Shown here in pieces: positions 19,130 through 28,519 of a DNA stretch of 64,000 bases. Origin of the DNA: an uncultured Pelagibacteraceae bacterium (GTDB lineage: Bacteria; Pseudomonadota; Alphaproteobacteria; Pelagibacterales; Pelagibacteraceae). Position numbers and translations under genes: made by a program. The DNA is taken from assembly GCA_902535625.1 (NCBI GenBank), contig CACAUA010000002.1, forward strand, positions 62,001 through 126,000, written 5' to 3'. A model generated the notes under the pieces. That model ran no database searches. It saw only the letters and a list, made by a program, of their open reading frames with translations, and was not told the DNA's origin. The first letter of the stretch is position 1; each line of letters starts with the position of its first letter.

Positions 19130-21703
19130 ATGGAATTTAAAAAAATCCAACTAAATGGATTTAAGTCTTTTGCTGAAAAAACTAATTTCCTGATTGAAGA
19201 AGGTTTAACCGGGATAGTTGGTCCAAACGGTTGTGGCAAATCAAATATAGTGGAATCGTTGCGATGGTGTATGGGTGAGACATCAGCAAAAAGTATGAGA
19301 GGTTCAGGAATGGAAGACGTTATATTTTCCGGAACTTCAAACAAACCATCAAAAAATATTGCAGAAGTTTTAGTGAGCTTATCAAATGACAATAAAGATG
19401 GTCCTCTACAATATAATGAGCTCGATGAAATTGAAATAAGAAGAAAAATAGAAAAAGATAAAGGCTCAAAATTTTATATAAATGGGAAAGAAGTTAGAGC
19501 TAAAGATGCTCAGATGTTTTTTGCAGATTTATCAACAGGTGCTCATTCACCTTCGATTATTAGTCAAGGTAGAATTGGAGCATTGGTCACGGCAAAACCT
19601 TCTGATCGAAGAGCTATCTTAGAAGAAGCAGCTGGTATAGCAGGTTTACATGTTAGAAGACACGAAGCAGAATTACGATTAGGCGCTGCAGAAAATAATT
19701 TAAAAAGGGCAGATGAATTAAGAAGACAACAGGAAAGACAATTAGCAAATTTGCAAAAGCAAGCTGAAGAGGCTGCAAAATATAAATCTATTTCTGAAGA
19801 AATAAAAAAAGTTGAGGCAGGTTTATATTATTTACGTCTTTTAGAAATTGATAATGAAATTAAAGTAGAAAACGAGATCAATAATGAGGCTGATGATCAA
19901 GTTAAGTCCTTCAATGATAAATTAGAGGATTTAAGCATGAAAATTATTGAAAAGAATAAAAATGTAAATCCTATAAGAGAAAAAAATCAAGAAAACTTGT
20001 CAAAAATACAAAGATTAAATTTAGAGTTAAAGAGCTTAGATGAAGAAAAAGACAGGGTTAATGATGAAATACAATCAATTAGAAAGGCTTTAAGTGTAAT
20101 AGATGAGGATATTGTTAGAGAAAAAAGCATAATCATTGATGCAAACTCTAATGAAAAAAGACTTAGAGAAGAAAAAGAAAATTTAATTACAGTTGACTCA
20201 AAATATTATGAAACAGAAAAACTGTCTGGTTTAGATCTTGTAAATGCAAAAAGTAAATTAAAAGATGAGCAAGATAAATTAGAGAGAATACTAGAAAATT
20301 TAAATCTTGATACTCTAAAAAAGAACTCAGAAACTATCGATTTAGCAAGTGAGCAATTAGAAAAAGCAAAAGAAATGCTATCAGAGAACAATATTAATGG
20401 TGCAACTAATTTAATAGATGAATGCAAAATAAATCTTTCATTTTTAAAAATGAAAATTAATGAAATGCATGACAACGATTTAGCGATAACAGTAACTAAG
20501 AAAAACGAAGAAATCAAAAGTCTACAAGAAGAATACGCTGAAGCATTTAGTACAAATCAAAATATCAAAAAAGAATCAATTAAGAGAAGTGAAAGAATTA
20601 AAATAATTGATCAAGAAATAGAAAGTTGGAAAAACTTATTGGTAAATTCTGAAAAAATGATTAATGAATTAAATAGTAGAAAAGATACTCAACAAAAAAA
20701 ATTAGATAGCCTAGAAAAACAACCTCAAACACAAGCTGAAAGAAAAGGACAAATATCTGAAAGTTTAAGAATTTCTGAAAAAGAAAAAAGTGATAATGAA
20801 ATATTAATAGATGAACTAGATAAAGAGATTAACGAATTAAGAAGCAATCTTAATACAACAAAGGAAGAGTCTATTGAAATAAGAGAGCGAAAAGCAAGCT
20901 CTGGAGCAACAATCGATGGTTTGAATAAAAGAAGAAATGATTTGTTAGAAAGAGTATCAACGGAACTTAATTTAAAAGAAGAGGAGATACTTAATTTTTC
21001 AAATTTAAAAGATGCATCTGAATATCCAGATACAGTAACACAAGAGGAATTGCTTGATGAAAAAAAAAGAGAAAGAGAAAAATTAGGCTCAGTTAACTTA
21101 AGAGCAGACGACGAGACTTCAAAATATGAAGATGAAATTAAGAAAATGGAAAAAGATAGACAAGATTTAGTAACTGCAATTATAAAGTTAAAAGAAAGTA
21201 TTACTGAACTCAATCAGAAAGGTAGGGAAAGACTTCTAGATGCTTTTGAAAAAGTGAATAGAAAGTTCAATGAAGTTTATACCAAACTATTTAATGGAGG
21301 TAGTGCAAAACTAGAACTAGTAGACTCTGATGATCCTTTAGATGCAGGATTAGAAATGTTGGTAAGTCCACCAGGAAAAAGATTACAATCAATAACTTTA
21401 TTATCTGGAGGCGAACAAGCCCTGACTGCTTTATCTTTAATCTTTGCAGTATTTCTTACTAATCCAGCTCCAATATGTGTTCTCGATGAAGTAGACGCAC
21501 CCCTAGATGATGCGAATGTAACAAGATTTTGCAATCTTTTGTCGGAATTAACTAAAATTACATCTACAAGATTTATTATTGTAACTCACCACGCTCTAAC
21601 CATGTCTAAAATGGACAGACTATACGGCGTAACAATGCCAGAAAAAGGAATAAGCCAACTAGTTGCTGTAGATCTTCAAAAAGCAGAGAGTCTGGTTGCT
21701 TAA
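19130..21703 (+). CDS. smc: chromosome segregation SMC-type ATPase, unusually short (857 aa)
   Basis: ORF; NGFKSFAEKTNF, VGPNGCGKSNIVESLRWCMGE Walker A, C-terminal LSGGEQALTALSLIFAVF and CVLDEVDAPLDDANV. Confidence 0.95.
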   Translation: MEFKKIQLNGFKSFAEKTNFLIEEGLTGIVGPNGCGKSNIVESLRWCMGETSAKSMRGSGMEDVIFSGTSNKPSKNIAEVLVSLSNDNKDGPLQYNELDEIEIRRKIEKDKGSKFYINGKEVRAKDAQMFFADLSTGAHSPSIISQGRIGALVTAKPSDRRAILEEAAGIAGLHVRRHEAELRLGAAENNLKRADELRRQQERQLANLQKQAEEAAKYKSISEEIKKVEAGLYYLRLLEIDNEIKVENEINNEADDQVKSFNDKLEDLSMKIIEKNKNVNPIREKNQENLSKIQRLNLELKSLDEEKDRVNDEIQSIRKALSVIDEDIVREKSIIIDANSNEKRLREEKENLITVDSKYYETEKLSGLDLVNAKSKLKDEQDKLERILENLNLDTLKKNSETIDLASEQLEKAKEMLSENNINGATNLIDECKINLSFLKMKINEMHDNDLAITVTKKNEEIKSLQEEYAEAFSTNQNIKKESIKRSERIKIIDQEIESWKNLLVNSEKMINELNSRKDTQQKKLDSLEKQPQTQAERKGQISESLRISEKEKSDNEILIDELDKEINELRSNLNTTKEESIEIRERKASSGATIDGLNKRRNDLLERVSTELNLKEEEILNFSNLKDASEYPDTVTQEELLDEKKREREKLGSVNLRADDETSKYEDEIKKMEKDRQDLVTAIIKLKESITELNQKGRERLLDAFEKVNRKFNEVYTKLFNGGSAKLELVDSDDPLDAGLEMLVSPPGKRLQSITLLSGGEQALTALSLIFAVFLTNPAPICVLDEVDAPLDDANVTRFCNLLSELTKITSTRFIIVTHHALTMSKMDRLYGVTMPEKGISQLVAVDLQKAESLVA

Positions 21704-21981
21704 TGATGGATGAAGACCAGTTTAAAACTCGCCTAAAAATTGCAAAAAATAAAACCGATAAAGACAAAAGATCTGAAAAGGAAAATAAAGGGTCAAGTAT
21801 GGGATCAGCCTTCAAAATGAGCACGGAATTGGTATCTGCAGTGGCTGTTGGGACAATTATTGGGTTTATTTTAGACAATTGGTTTGGTACTAAACCCTGG
21901 TTAATTTTAATATTTTTTTTTATTGGTGTAGTAGCTGGAATTATGAACGTTATTAGATCAGCAAAAAAAATGCAAAAATAG
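21703..21981 (+). CDS. atpI: ATP synthase protein I (AtpI-like)
   Basis: ORF 92 aa; two TM segments, ELVSAVAVGTIIGFILDNWFGTKPW; directly upstream of atpB. Confidence 0.88.
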   Translation: MMDEDQFKTRLKIAKNKTDKDKRSEKENKGSSMGSAFKMSTELVSAVAVGTIIGFILDNWFGTKPWLILIFFFIGVVAGIMNVIRSAKKMQK

Positions 21982-21988
21982 TAGGCAA

Positions 21989-22720
21989 ATGGCAGCAAAT
22001 CCAATGTACCAATTCAACGTTTACCGAATTGGTCCAGAAATTAAAATAAATAACATAGATATTTCGTTCACAAACGCGAGTTTGTTTATGGTCATAAGTT
22101 CACTAGCAATATTAATTATTTTTAATTTAGGTACGAAGAGATCTATCATACCAAATAAAATTCAATTACTTGCGGAACTCAGTTACTCTTTTATTTCAAA
22201 AATGATAAGTGATACAGCTGGATCGAAAGCTAAGCCTTACTTTTCTTTCATATTTTCTTTATTCATGTTTGTTTTATTTTGTAACATGTTTGGGATGATA
22301 CCATACTCTTTTACTGTCACTAGCCACATCATTGTAACTTTTGTATTAGCAGCATTTATATTTATAGGAGTAACAATAATTGGATTTATTAAACATGGAC
22401 TTGGATACTTAAAACTTTTTGTGCCAAGTGGAGTTCCAATGGTTTTATTGCCATTAATAGTTGTTATAGAAATAATTTCATACTTAAGTAGACCAATTAG
22501 TTTATCAGTTAGATTGTTTGCAAATATGATGGCAGGCCATACGATGATGAAAGTTTTTGGAGGTTTCGTAGTTAGCTTAGGAATTGTTGGGGGCTGGCTA
22601 CCACTAGGTTTTTCAGTTGCATTAACAGGTTTGGAGATATTAGTTGCTTTTCTTCAAGCATATGTATTTGCAATTTTAACATGTATCTATTTGAATGATG
22701 CATTAAATTTACACCATTAA
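21989..22720 (+). CDS. atpB: F0F1 ATP synthase subunit a
   Basis: ORF 243 aa; SLSVRLFANMMAGHTMM, LQAYVFAILTCIYLNDA. Confidence 0.97.
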   Translation: MAANPMYQFNVYRIGPEIKINNIDISFTNASLFMVISSLAILIIFNLGTKRSIIPNKIQLLAELSYSFISKMISDTAGSKAKPYFSFIFSLFMFVLFCNMFGMIPYSFTVTSHIIVTFVLAAFIFIGVTIIGFIKHGLGYLKLFVPSGVPMVLLPLIVVIEIISYLSRPISLSVRLFANMMAGHTMMKVFGGFVVSLGIVGGWLPLGFSVALTGLEILVAFLQAYVFAILTCIYLNDALNLHH

Positions 22721-22739
22721 TTAACATAAGGAGGATATA

Positions 22740-22967
22740 ATGGAATTAGAAGCAGCAAAAATGATAGGAGCAGGACTAGCAGCGATTGCGCTTGCAGGTG
22801 CAGGAGTTGGAATTGGGATAATTTTTGGAAATTATCTTTCAGGTGCAATGAGAAATCCATCAGCAGCTCAAAAGCAGTTTCCAAACTTGCTATTAGGCTT
22901 TGCATTAGCGGAAGCGACTGGTTTATTTGGATTAGTTGTTGCATTAATTATTCTTTTCGCGTTTTAA
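22740..22967 (+). CDS. atpE: F0F1 ATP synthase subunit c
   Basis: ORF 75 aa; GAGVGIGIIFGNYLSGAMRNPSA, ALAEATGLFGLVVALIILF; AGGAGG-like RBS upstream. Confidence 0.97.
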   Translation: MELEAAKMIGAGLAAIALAGAGVGIGIIFGNYLSGAMRNPSAAQKQFPNLLLGFALAEATGLFGLVVALIILFAF

Positions 22968-22970
22968 TTA

Positions 22971-23561
22971 ATGTTGAAAAAGATAATTTTTCAATTTCTA
23001 GCTTTAAGTCTTATCTTTGCTTATAGCGCTCAAAGCGCTGAGAGTGGAGGTATGCCCCAGCTTAATCCCGAGTTTTGGATATCTCAAATTTTTTGGTTAG
23101 TACTTACTTTTGGATTATTGTTTATAATTTTATCTAAGTTCATACTACCAAAGATTAGTAACAATCTTGAAACCAGAAAATCACAAATCTTAGAGAATAT
23201 CGAAACTGCAGACAAGCAACGGGAAGAAACCGAAAAAAAAGTTAAAGAATTTGATAAAATTATCAATGATACAAAAGTCGAAGCAAAAAACTTCTTTAAT
23301 AGTGAAAGACAAAAAGTTTTGGACGATATAAACAATAAAAGATTATCTTTAGAAAAGGATATCGAAAAAGAAATAATAAAAGCTGAAGAAGAAATAGACC
23401 AATTAAAAAAAACTTCTCAAGAGAAAATAACTAAAATTGCAATTGAGACATCCTCCGATCTAGTTAAACAATTAATTGGTGAAGATATAAATAAAAGTAG
23501 TCTTTCAGCCATAGTTGAAGATCTTTCTAAAAAAGAAATGGAAAAACATAATGGCATTTGA
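22971..23561 (+). CDS. atpG: F0F1 ATP synthase subunit b'
   Basis: ORF 196 aa; GMPQLNPEFWISQIFWLVLTFGLLFIILSKFILPKI + coiled coil. Confidence 0.9.
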   Translation: MLKKIIFQFLALSLIFAYSAQSAESGGMPQLNPEFWISQIFWLVLTFGLLFIILSKFILPKISNNLETRKSQILENIETADKQREETEKKVKEFDKIINDTKVEAKNFFNSERQKVLDDINNKRLSLEKDIEKEIIKAEEEIDQLKKTSQEKITKIAIETSSDLVKQLIGEDINKSSLSAIVEDLSKKEMEKHNGI

Positions 23562-24048
23562 TGCAACATTTTGGGTAGCAGTTTCTTTTGTAATATTTTT
23601 TGGAGCCCTAATTTATTTAAAAGTTCCACAAAATGTTAATAATTTATTGAGCAAAATGATAACTGATATCAAAAATGAAATTGATGAAAGTGAAAAACTC
23701 CGAGCTGAATCTAAAAGACTATTGGATGAGGCGCAAAAGAAGTTAGATACTGCAAAAATTGAGAGTGAAAAGATTATGCGGCAGTCAAAAGATGAAACTG
23801 AAAGATTTGTAATTGAAATGAATGACAAATTTCATAAATCAGCCGAACTAAAGAAAAGTCTAGCAGAAACTAAAATCTCTCAAATGAAGGATAATGCCAT
23901 TAAAGAAATTAAAGATACATCAATTAATATTGCTGTAGAATCTGTAAAAAAAATTATTACTACATCTGTTGATAAGTCTAAACTTGACAACTTGTTTAAT
24001 AAAAATCTTGAAGAAACAAAGACAGAATTAAAGAAAATCAGTTCTTAA
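23551..24048 (+). CDS. atpF: F0F1 ATP synthase subunit b (start MAFDATFW; overlaps the b' gene by 11 nt)
   Basis: MAFDATFWVAVSFVIFFGALIYLKVP + coiled coil; the 12-aa extension to 23515 is within the b' reading region and is unlikely. Confidence 0.9.
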   Translation: MAFDATFWVAVSFVIFFGALIYLKVPQNVNNLLSKMITDIKNEIDESEKLRAESKRLLDEAQKKLDTAKIESEKIMRQSKDETERFVIEMNDKFHKSAELKKSLAETKISQMKDNAIKEIKDTSINIAVESVKKIITTSVDKSKLDNLFNKNLEETKTELKKISS

Positions 24049-24062
24049 ACTAAGATAGTTTA
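24046..24062 (+). terminator. weak AT-rich hairpin at atpF 3' end
   Basis: TAAACTA-AGA-TAGTTTA perfect 7-bp stem including the atpF stop codon; no contiguous T tract immediately after. Confidence 0.3.
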
Positions 24063-24096
24063 TCAAATTTTATAAAAATAATGTAAATTAAGAAAT

Positions 24097-25554
24097 ATGA
24101 ATTCCATTGTAATTGGATCAGGTTTTGGTGGTATGGCGGCAGCTCTTAGACTTCGAGCAAAAGGTCATAAAGTTACTTTAATTGAAAAACAAAAAGATTT
24201 AGGTGGAAGAGCGAGAGTATTTAAAAGTAATGGGTTCACTTATGATGGTGGACCAACTGTAATAACCGCTCCTTATTTAATTTATGAAATTTTTAAACTT
24301 TTTAATAAAAATCCAGATGATTACATAAAAATAAAAGATTTGGATACTTGGTACAGATTTGTTTTTGAAGATGGAAGCCATTTTGATTATTCAGCAGATG
24401 AAAAGAAAATGGAAGAACAGATTGCAATAATTAATCATAAAGATGTTGTGGGTTACAGAAATTTACTTAAATTTACAAAAAAAATATTTGACAAGGGTTA
24501 TTCAGAATTATCAGATGTGCCATTTGATAAACCTTCATTTATGTTTAAGCAAATTCCTGCATTGCTAAGTTTAAAAAGTTATAAATCTGTTTATTCTTTG
24601 GTTAGCAGTTTTATTGAAAATGAAAAACTAAGAAGGCTATTTAGTATGCACCCATTATTGGTGGGTGGAAACCCTTTTACTACAACCTCTATATATGGAT
24701 TAATTTTGTATTTAGAAAAAAAATGGGGAATTCATTATTCTATGGGTGGAACGGGACAAATCATAAAAGGTTTTGAGAAATTGATGTTAGAAGAAGATGT
24801 TACAATTATTAAAGGTAAAGAAGTTAAAAACTTGCTTACAGAAAATAAAAGAGTTGTCGGGGTTGTGACAAGTGAAGATGAGGAAATTAAAGCAGATAAC
24901 GTAGTTTGTAATGCAGATCCTCCCGGTGTTTATTCAAAAATGCTAAATAATCAAAAATATAACACCTTATTTAATTGGAAGATAAATAGAATGGAATATT
25001 CAATGGGATTGTTTGTTTATTATTTTGGAACGAAGAAAAAATACGAAAATGTTGAACATCATACTATAAAGTTCGGCGATAAGTACAAAGAACACTTGGA
25101 TGATATATTTGTAAACAAAAAATTAAATAACGATATAAGCTATTACCTACATAGACCTACTGCAACAGATTCAAGTATGGCACCAAAAGACCATGATTGC
25201 TTTTATGTATTAGTGCCTGTACCTAATAATATGTCAGGAATAAACTGGTCTATCGAAGGAGAGAATTTAAAAAAACTTGTGATAGATAAAATGGAAAAAA
25301 GTTTATTACCTAACTTAAGAGAAAATATTGTAGATGATTTTTATTTAACTCCTGATTATTTTGAGAATGAATTAAACACAAAATATGGCTCTGGTTTTTC
25401 AATTCAGCCAAAATTTTCTCAATCAGCATACTTTAGATTTCATAATAAATCTGAGGTTTATGACGGTTTATATTTTGTTGGAGCGGGCACTCATCCTGGA
25501 GCTGGTGTTCCAGGGGTCCTATCATCCGCAAAGGTCTTAGATAAAATTTTGTAA
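24097..25554 (+). CDS. crtI: phytoene desaturase
   Basis: ORF 485 aa; VIGSGFGGMAAALRLRAKGHKVTLIEKQKDLGGRA, YDGGPTVITAP, FVGAGTHPGAGVPGVLSSAKVL. Confidence 0.96.
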   Translation: MNSIVIGSGFGGMAAALRLRAKGHKVTLIEKQKDLGGRARVFKSNGFTYDGGPTVITAPYLIYEIFKLFNKNPDDYIKIKDLDTWYRFVFEDGSHFDYSADEKKMEEQIAIINHKDVVGYRNLLKFTKKIFDKGYSELSDVPFDKPSFMFKQIPALLSLKSYKSVYSLVSSFIENEKLRRLFSMHPLLVGGNPFTTTSIYGLILYLEKKWGIHYSMGGTGQIIKGFEKLMLEEDVTIIKGKEVKNLLTENKRVVGVVTSEDEEIKADNVVCNADPPGVYSKMLNNQKYNTLFNWKINRMEYSMGLFVYYFGTKKKYENVEHHTIKFGDKYKEHLDDIFVNKKLNNDISYYLHRPTATDSSMAPKDHDCFYVLVPVPNNMSGINWSIEGENLKKLVIDKMEKSLLPNLRENIVDDFYLTPDYFENELNTKYGSGFSIQPKFSQSAYFRFHNKSEVYDGLYFVGAGTHPGAGVPGVLSSAKVLDKIL

Positions 25555-26405
25555 TGAATGATCAAAATTATTTGTCGATATACGCTAAATCTTTCAATTG
25601 GGCAGGTTTCTTTTTACCAAAACAGGTCTACTCTGATTGCTCTAATTTGTATGATTTTTGTAGATACATAGACAATATAGCAGATGAAAAAAGTGATTTT
25701 GATACGAAATTAAAAAATTTCAATAATTTCAAAGAAGATTTCAAATTAAAAAATGAAAATAACCAAATAATTAAAAATATGTGGGCCTTAATAAATAAAT
25801 TTGGAATATCACAAAAAATAATTGATGATTTATTCGATGGTGTCGAGGCTGATATAAAATCAAAAGTAGAAATCAATACTGACAAAGATCTATATGTTTA
25901 TTCATATAGAGTGGCTGGAACAGTTGGATTAATGATGGCAAAAATTTTAAATGTCAAAGAAAGATCAGCACTTTTAGGAGCGATTGACTTAGGTATTGCA
26001 ATGCAATTAACTAATATTTCAAGAGATGTTATTGAAGATGAAAGCAATAATAGATTTTATATAAAAAAGAATTTTGATGAAATTAAAAGAATTCTAAAAA
26101 TTGCTGACAAATTTTATAATAATTCTTTTATATCAATTAAAAAAATTCCATTCTTTTTAAGATTTTCGATTTTGGTTGCAAGACGAGTATATAGACAAAT
26201 TGGAAATGAAATCTTAAAAAAAGGAAACTTAGAAAATTATAATAAATCAGGAAAAATTTATGTAAACAATTTGGGAAAAGTCTTACATACAGTCCTATCT
26301 ATTGGTGATTTAATTAAATTATATTTTGTAAAAGAAGATAAAAAACTTACAATAAAAGAGCATGAGATAATAATGCAAGATATTGAGTATAATGACAGAT
26401 TTTGA
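25554..26405 (+). CDS. crtB: phytoene synthase
   Basis: ORF 283 aa; CRYIDNIAD, YSYRVAGTVGLMM, LGIAMQLTNISRDVIEDE. Confidence 0.95.
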   Translation: MNDQNYLSIYAKSFNWAGFFLPKQVYSDCSNLYDFCRYIDNIADEKSDFDTKLKNFNNFKEDFKLKNENNQIIKNMWALINKFGISQKIIDDLFDGVEADIKSKVEINTDKDLYVYSYRVAGTVGLMMAKILNVKERSALLGAIDLGIAMQLTNISRDVIEDESNNRFYIKKNFDEIKRILKIADKFYNNSFISIKKIPFFLRFSILVARRVYRQIGNEILKKGNLENYNKSGKIYVNNLGKVLHTVLSIGDLIKLYFVKEDKKLTIKEHEIIMQDIEYNDRF

Positions 26406-27459
26406 TTACATAATTATTGGAGGTGGCTGTGCAGGCTTAACATTGGCTTATGAGTTAGAGTATCACGATAAACTTAAAAATAAGACTTTAGCAATTATTG
26501 AAAAAAGAGATGAATATAAAAGAGATAAAACTTGGTCATTTTGGAAAACTGTACCTCACAAGTTTGATGACTGTGTAAAAAAAAGATGGAAAGATTATAC
26601 AATCAATTTTAAAGGAAATGTTGAATATAAAGATTGTGAAGAAACTCCTTACGAAAGTATTGATAGTGGACTATTCTACAAAAAAATTTTAAATAAAATT
26701 AATAAAAATCCTAATATTCAATTCTTTAAACATATTAGTGAAGTAAATACAGAAAACGCAATTTTATTTAACAGTTTACCAAATCTTGAGAATAAAAATT
26801 CTAATTTATGGCAACACTTTCAAGGTGTTGAGATTGAAACCGAAAAAGATTTTTTTGATGATCAAATAATGAATTTAATGGACTTTGATTGTGATCAAAA
26901 AAAAAGTGTCCATTTTTTCTATACACTACCCTATTCAAAAAAATCAGCTTTAATCGAAACTACGTGGCTTTCAAAAATGGAAGATGATAGTGAAAAAGAT
27001 TATGATAAACAAATTACTGATTACATCGAAAACACTTTAAAATTAAAAAAATATAAAATTAATTATAAGGAAGTTGGGGCCATACCATTATTTTATCCAA
27101 AATTTAAAAACGATAAAAATACGATTAATATTGGAACTGCTGGAGGTATGACGCGTTTAAGTACTGGCTATACTTTTCTAAATATTCAAGAACAAGCAGA
27201 ATATATTACCCAAAACATTGATAAAATAACCCAAACTAGAGCTTTCAATATAAAAAGTAAGTATAAGTTTTTAGATAATGTTTTTTTGAAAGTCCTAGCT
27301 GAAAAGCCAGAGATCATGCCAAATATTTTCTTCAAAATGTTTAAAAGCAAGTCAAAAACAGTAATAAATTTCCTTTCCAATAAAAGTAATATTTTCGAGG
27401 ACTTATCCATTATATTAAAGATGCCAAAATGGATTTTTATTAAAGCTGTATTTAAATAA
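26392..27459 (+). CDS. crtY: lycopene beta-cyclase (start MTDFDYIIIGGG)
   Basis: ORF; DYIIIGGGCAGLTLAYEL, DKTWSFW, ALIETTWLS, IPLFYPKF, GTAGGMTRLSTGYTF. Confidence 0.93.
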   Translation: MTDFDYIIIGGGCAGLTLAYELEYHDKLKNKTLAIIEKRDEYKRDKTWSFWKTVPHKFDDCVKKRWKDYTINFKGNVEYKDCEETPYESIDSGLFYKKILNKINKNPNIQFFKHISEVNTENAILFNSLPNLENKNSNLWQHFQGVEIETEKDFFDDQIMNLMDFDCDQKKSVHFFYTLPYSKKSALIETTWLSKMEDDSEKDYDKQITDYIENTLKLKKYKINYKEVGAIPLFYPKFKNDKNTINIGTAGGMTRLSTGYTFLNIQEQAEYITQNIDKITQTRAFNIKSKYKFLDNVFLKVLAEKPEIMPNIFFKMFKSKSKTVINFLSNKSNIFEDLSIILKMPKWIFIKAVFK

Positions 27460-28352
27460 TGATCAACAAAATAAATTTTTTTCATTCTATTATTTTTTTT
27501 AATATCTGTATTTTTTTTTCTGCCTTTGAGGTATTGAGAGATAATTCGTTTATACTTTTTAGTTTTTTTTTAATTCTTACAATTGGTATCTCTCACGGTG
27601 CGCTGGATCATGAAAAGGGCAAGAAACTTTTAAAAATTTATAAAATTAAAAATACAGAAGTGTTCTATATAACTTATATAGGTATTGCTTTTTTTGTTAT
27701 TTTAATGTGGATTTTAAGTCCAATATTGTTACTTTCGCTTTTTTTAATAGTTGCAGCATATCATTTTGGCAAAGAGGATAGTGACTTTATCGAAACAAAA
27801 AATGCTAATTTTTTGGAAATTTTTTATTTCATTAAAGGATCATTAGTTATTTCAGCACCCTTACTGTTTCATAAAGCTGAGACAATCGAAATTTTTAAAA
27901 TGTTAAATTTTTCAATAGACGAAAATATTATGGCTAATAATTTTTTAATTCCTTTAGTTATATTATCAGTGCTAAGTAATTTTCTTATATATAGAGGTAA
28001 TAATAATGATTTAAGATCAATTCTTTTTTTAGATAGTTTTTCAATAATTATTTTAAACTATTTTTTTAATCCTATATTGGCTTTTACAATTTATTTCTGC
28101 TTTCTTCATTCTATAAGACACTCACTAAGTTTAATTAGTGAAATTAATAAAAATTTGATGAAAGGATTTCCTATTTTTTTACGAAAAATTATTCCACTTA
28201 CAGTAATTACAGCAATAATGTATTTAATTGTTTTTTATTTTATTTCAGAAAAATTTGGTATAGATGAAAGTATTATTAAAATAATATTTGTTGGATTGGC
28301 TTCATTGACCTTTCCTCATATTTTACTTGAATTCATGGTAGAAAAAAAATGA
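27459..28352 (+). CDS. blh: Brp/Blh family beta-carotene 15,15'-dioxygenase (retinal formation)
   Basis: ORF 297 aa; multi-TM; GISHGALDHEKGK, AYHFGKEDSDF, FCFLHSIRHS, FPHILLEFM histidine motifs. Confidence 0.93.
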   Translation: MINKINFFHSIIFFNICIFFSAFEVLRDNSFILFSFFLILTIGISHGALDHEKGKKLLKIYKIKNTEVFYITYIGIAFFVILMWILSPILLLSLFLIVAAYHFGKEDSDFIETKNANFLEIFYFIKGSLVISAPLLFHKAETIEIFKMLNFSIDENIMANNFLIPLVILSVLSNFLIYRGNNNDLRSILFLDSFSIIILNYFFNPILAFTIYFCFLHSIRHSLSLISEINKNLMKGFPIFLRKIIPLTVITAIMYLIVFYFISEKFGIDESIIKIIFVGLASLTFPHILLEFMVEKK

Positions 28353-28519
28353 AAAATGAAACTATAAATCTAATTGGATGGATATTGTTTGTTATATCTT
28401 CAATTGGTTTCATCATTTCAAGTGTAGGAAGTTTTTGGGCCATGTTTGGAAGCCTATTTTTTTTTATTGCTTGTATAGTATTTTTAATTCCATTTTTTAA
28501 AAAGGATGAAAATGAGTAA
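28349..28519 (+). CDS. 56-aa two-TM small membrane protein, not in supplied ORF track
   Basis: ATG overlaps blh stop (ATGA); translation MKNETINLIGWILFVISSIGFIISSVGSFWAMFGSLFFFIACIVFLIPFFKKDENE*; stop overlaps the ispH start region. Confidence 0.7.
   Translation: MKNETINLIGWILFVISSIGFIISSVGSFWAMFGSLFFFIACIVFLIPFFKKDENE

Noticed and set aside
20206-21213. Minus-strand ORFs inside smc (103 aa and 162 aa)
   Set aside because: Ser/Phe/Leu-rich antisense of a Lys/Glu-rich coiled coil; typical spurious ORFs in AT-rich genomes.
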